Shown: positions 21,283-22,298 of the stretch, in pieces
How positions within the stretch are numbered: the stretch's first letter is position 1
Layout of the letters: each line of letters starts with the position of its first letter
From: Clostridiales bacterium
GTDB lineage: Bacteria; Bacillota; Clostridia; Oscillospirales; Oscillospiraceae
DNA length: 22,298 nucleotides
Reading direction: 5' to 3'
NCBI GenBank assembly: GCA_021200895.1
Contig: JAJQFX010000187.1
Location: 1 to 22,298, forward strand
The notes under the pieces: model-generated
The model's database searches: none
Told to the model about the DNA's origin: nothing
The model's input: the letters and a program-made list of their open reading frames with translations, nothing else
Program-made: the position numbers and the translations under genes

Positions 21283-22298
21283 ATGGAACGGAACTGGAAA
21301 ACGCTGGGCCTGGCCCTGGCGGGCGCCGCCGTACTGCTGACGCCGGTGCTGCGGCAGACGGCCCTGGTCGCCGGGGCAGCGCTGGGGCTGGCGGCGGCGC
21401 TGAACGTACCGGTCTCCGCCCTGGAGCGGCGGGGGCTGAAGCGGGGCTGGGGCGCGGCGGCGATTCTGACAGGCGGGGCCGTTGTTCTGGCGGCGCTGCT
21501 CCTGCTGTGCGCCACAGAGGGCTGCAAGGGGATTGCCGCCCTCCCGGTCGGCGGCCTTTTGGCCAGGGTCAGCGGGGCCTTGCAGCCGATGCTGGCGGCG
21601 TTGCCCGCCCCCCTGTCCGACCTGGCCCGGCAGGGGCTGCGCTGGCTGACGGCGGAGGAGGACGGTTTGTGGGCCAAAGCCGGGGCGTGGCTGGCGGAGT
21701 GGGCAGCGGCAGTGGCCGGCAAGCTGCCGGGGATGCTGTTCACCGGAGCGGTGACGGTGTTCGCGGCGTTCTATGCCGTGACGGACTGGCGGCGGGTGAC
21801 CGGGGAACTTGCCCGCCTGCTGCCGGAGCGCTGGCGGACCTGGTGCCGGAGGATGCTGGGCCACCTGAAACGCGGGGCTGCCGGATGGCTGGCGGTGCAG
21901 GGGCGGATGCTGCTGGTGCAGTTCGGCCTGCTGGCGGCGGGGCTGGCCCTGCTGCGGGTGGAGGGCTTTCTGCTGGCGGCCGCCCTGATTGCCCTGTTGG
22001 ACGCGCTGCCCCTGCTGGGGTGCGGTACGGCCCTGGTACCTTGGGCGCTGCTGTCCCTCCTGGAAGGGGACGGCGGCAGGGCCCTGGGCCTTTTGGTGCT
22101 GTGGCTGGTGGTCTGGCTGTGCCGGACGCTGCTGGAGCCGAGGCTCATGGGGCAGCGGGTAGGGGTCAGCCCGGTTTGGACGCTGCTGGCCGCCTACCTG
22201 GGAGCGCAGGCTCTGGGGCTGGCGGGGCTCGTCGGTGCGCCCATCCTGCTGGCGGCAGCGGCGGAGCTGCTGCAGGGCGGGGAGGGTCAAACGGAGGT
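21283..22298 (+). CDS. AI-2E/YtvI-type integral membrane protein (partial, runs off window)
   Basis: The frame from ATG 21283 (GGAGG 7 bases upstream) stays open for 338 codons to the window edge. It encodes many Leu/Ala/Gly-rich membrane helices in the PF01594 arrangement. There are two N-terminal pairs, a soluble region (about 95-140), then later helices with A-L-I-A-L-L-D-A-L-P-L-L-G-C-G, V-P-W-A-L, and the signature L-E-P-R-L-M-G-Q-R-V-G-V-S-P followed by L-A-A-Y-L-G. Members include the sporulation protein YtvI and putative AI-2 exporters or ion antiporters; sequence alone does not decide which. Only the last residues are missing. A 21-base hairpin-like repeat (21247-21267) just before the ribosome binding site could affect expression. 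Diverges from the pheB-like operon. Confidence 0.88.
   Translation, partial: MERNWKTLGLALAGAAVLLTPVLRQTALVAGAALGLAAALNVPVSALERRGLKRGWGAAAILTGGAVVLAALLLLCATEGCKGIAALPVGGLLARVSGALQPMLAALPAPLSDLARQGLRWLTAEEDGLWAKAGAWLAEWAAAVAGKLPGMLFTGAVTVFAAFYAVTDWRRVTGELARLLPERWRTWCRRMLGHLKRGAAGWLAVQGRMLLVQFGLLAAGLALLRVEGFLLAAALIALLDALPLLGCGTALVPWALLSLLEGDGGRALGLLVLWLVVWLCRTLLEPRLMGQRVGVSPVWTLLAAYLGAQALGLAGLVGAPILLAAAAELLQGGEGQTE

Noticed and set aside
21022..22290. 422-codon minus-strand open frame opposite the membrane protein
   Set aside because: Gln/Arg/Pro-rich low-complexity translation, the mirror of Leu/Ala codons in the true membrane protein on the plus strand.

Overview
The window looks like chromosomal DNA from a high-GC, spore-forming anaerobe of the class Clostridia, probably an Oscillospirales-type gut bacterium. 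This is inferred from GC-rich codon use, the sporulation operon spoIIA, a T-box-controlled trp operon, sigma-A promoters close to consensus (TTGACA-17-TATAAT) and U-tailed hairpin terminators. No rRNA, tRNA, CRISPR array or insertion sequence was seen.

Layout. Positions 1-1528 (+) carry spoIIAA-spoIIAB-sigF, the sigma-F switch of early forespore development, with both downstream genes joined by 4-base overlaps. The first 12 codons of spoIIAA are cut off by an in-frame TAG. A bidirectional hairpin (1588-1635) separates sigF from the convergent trp operon. Positions 1650-8123 (-) hold a complete seven-gene tryptophan operon, trpE-G-D-C-F-B-A. It is driven by a consensus promoter (8467-8439) and read through a tRNA-Trp T-box leader (about 8432-8151).

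Positions 8740-11520 form a less GC-rich islet. It holds a lipoprotein endo-beta-1,4-galactanase (GH53) with acidic linkers and a C-terminal beta-rich module, then a separately promoted unknown 140-residue protein. Between that promoter and its gene lies a leader RNA with two tandem terminator-like hairpins that can instead pair with each other over about 17 bp. This is the best candidate here for an undescribed regulatory element.

Positions 11636-13580 hold a PfkB-family sugar kinase with GAGE in place of the usual GAGD (-), diverging from a MarR regulator (+) whose promoter carries an inverted repeat. A 53-codon minus-strand gene (13674-13835) is convergent with marR and shares its terminator. 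Positions 14185-17194 (+) encode an envelope-lipid pair: a fusion of a CDP-alcohol phosphatidyltransferase with a two-HKD phospholipase D/cardiolipin-synthase module, then a monoglyceride-lipase-like hydrolase.

Two small unknown genes diverge from 17653-17773. Positions 18030-21052 (-) hold an aspartate-pathway operon of a PheB-like ACT protein, homoserine dehydrogenase with a shrunken ACT tail, and aspartokinase. The window ends inside an AI-2E/YtvI-type membrane protein (+). Regulated biosynthesis of aspartate-family amino acids and tryptophan thus sits beside sporulation, glycan-degradation and envelope-lipid genes. Nothing directly visible links these modules to one another.
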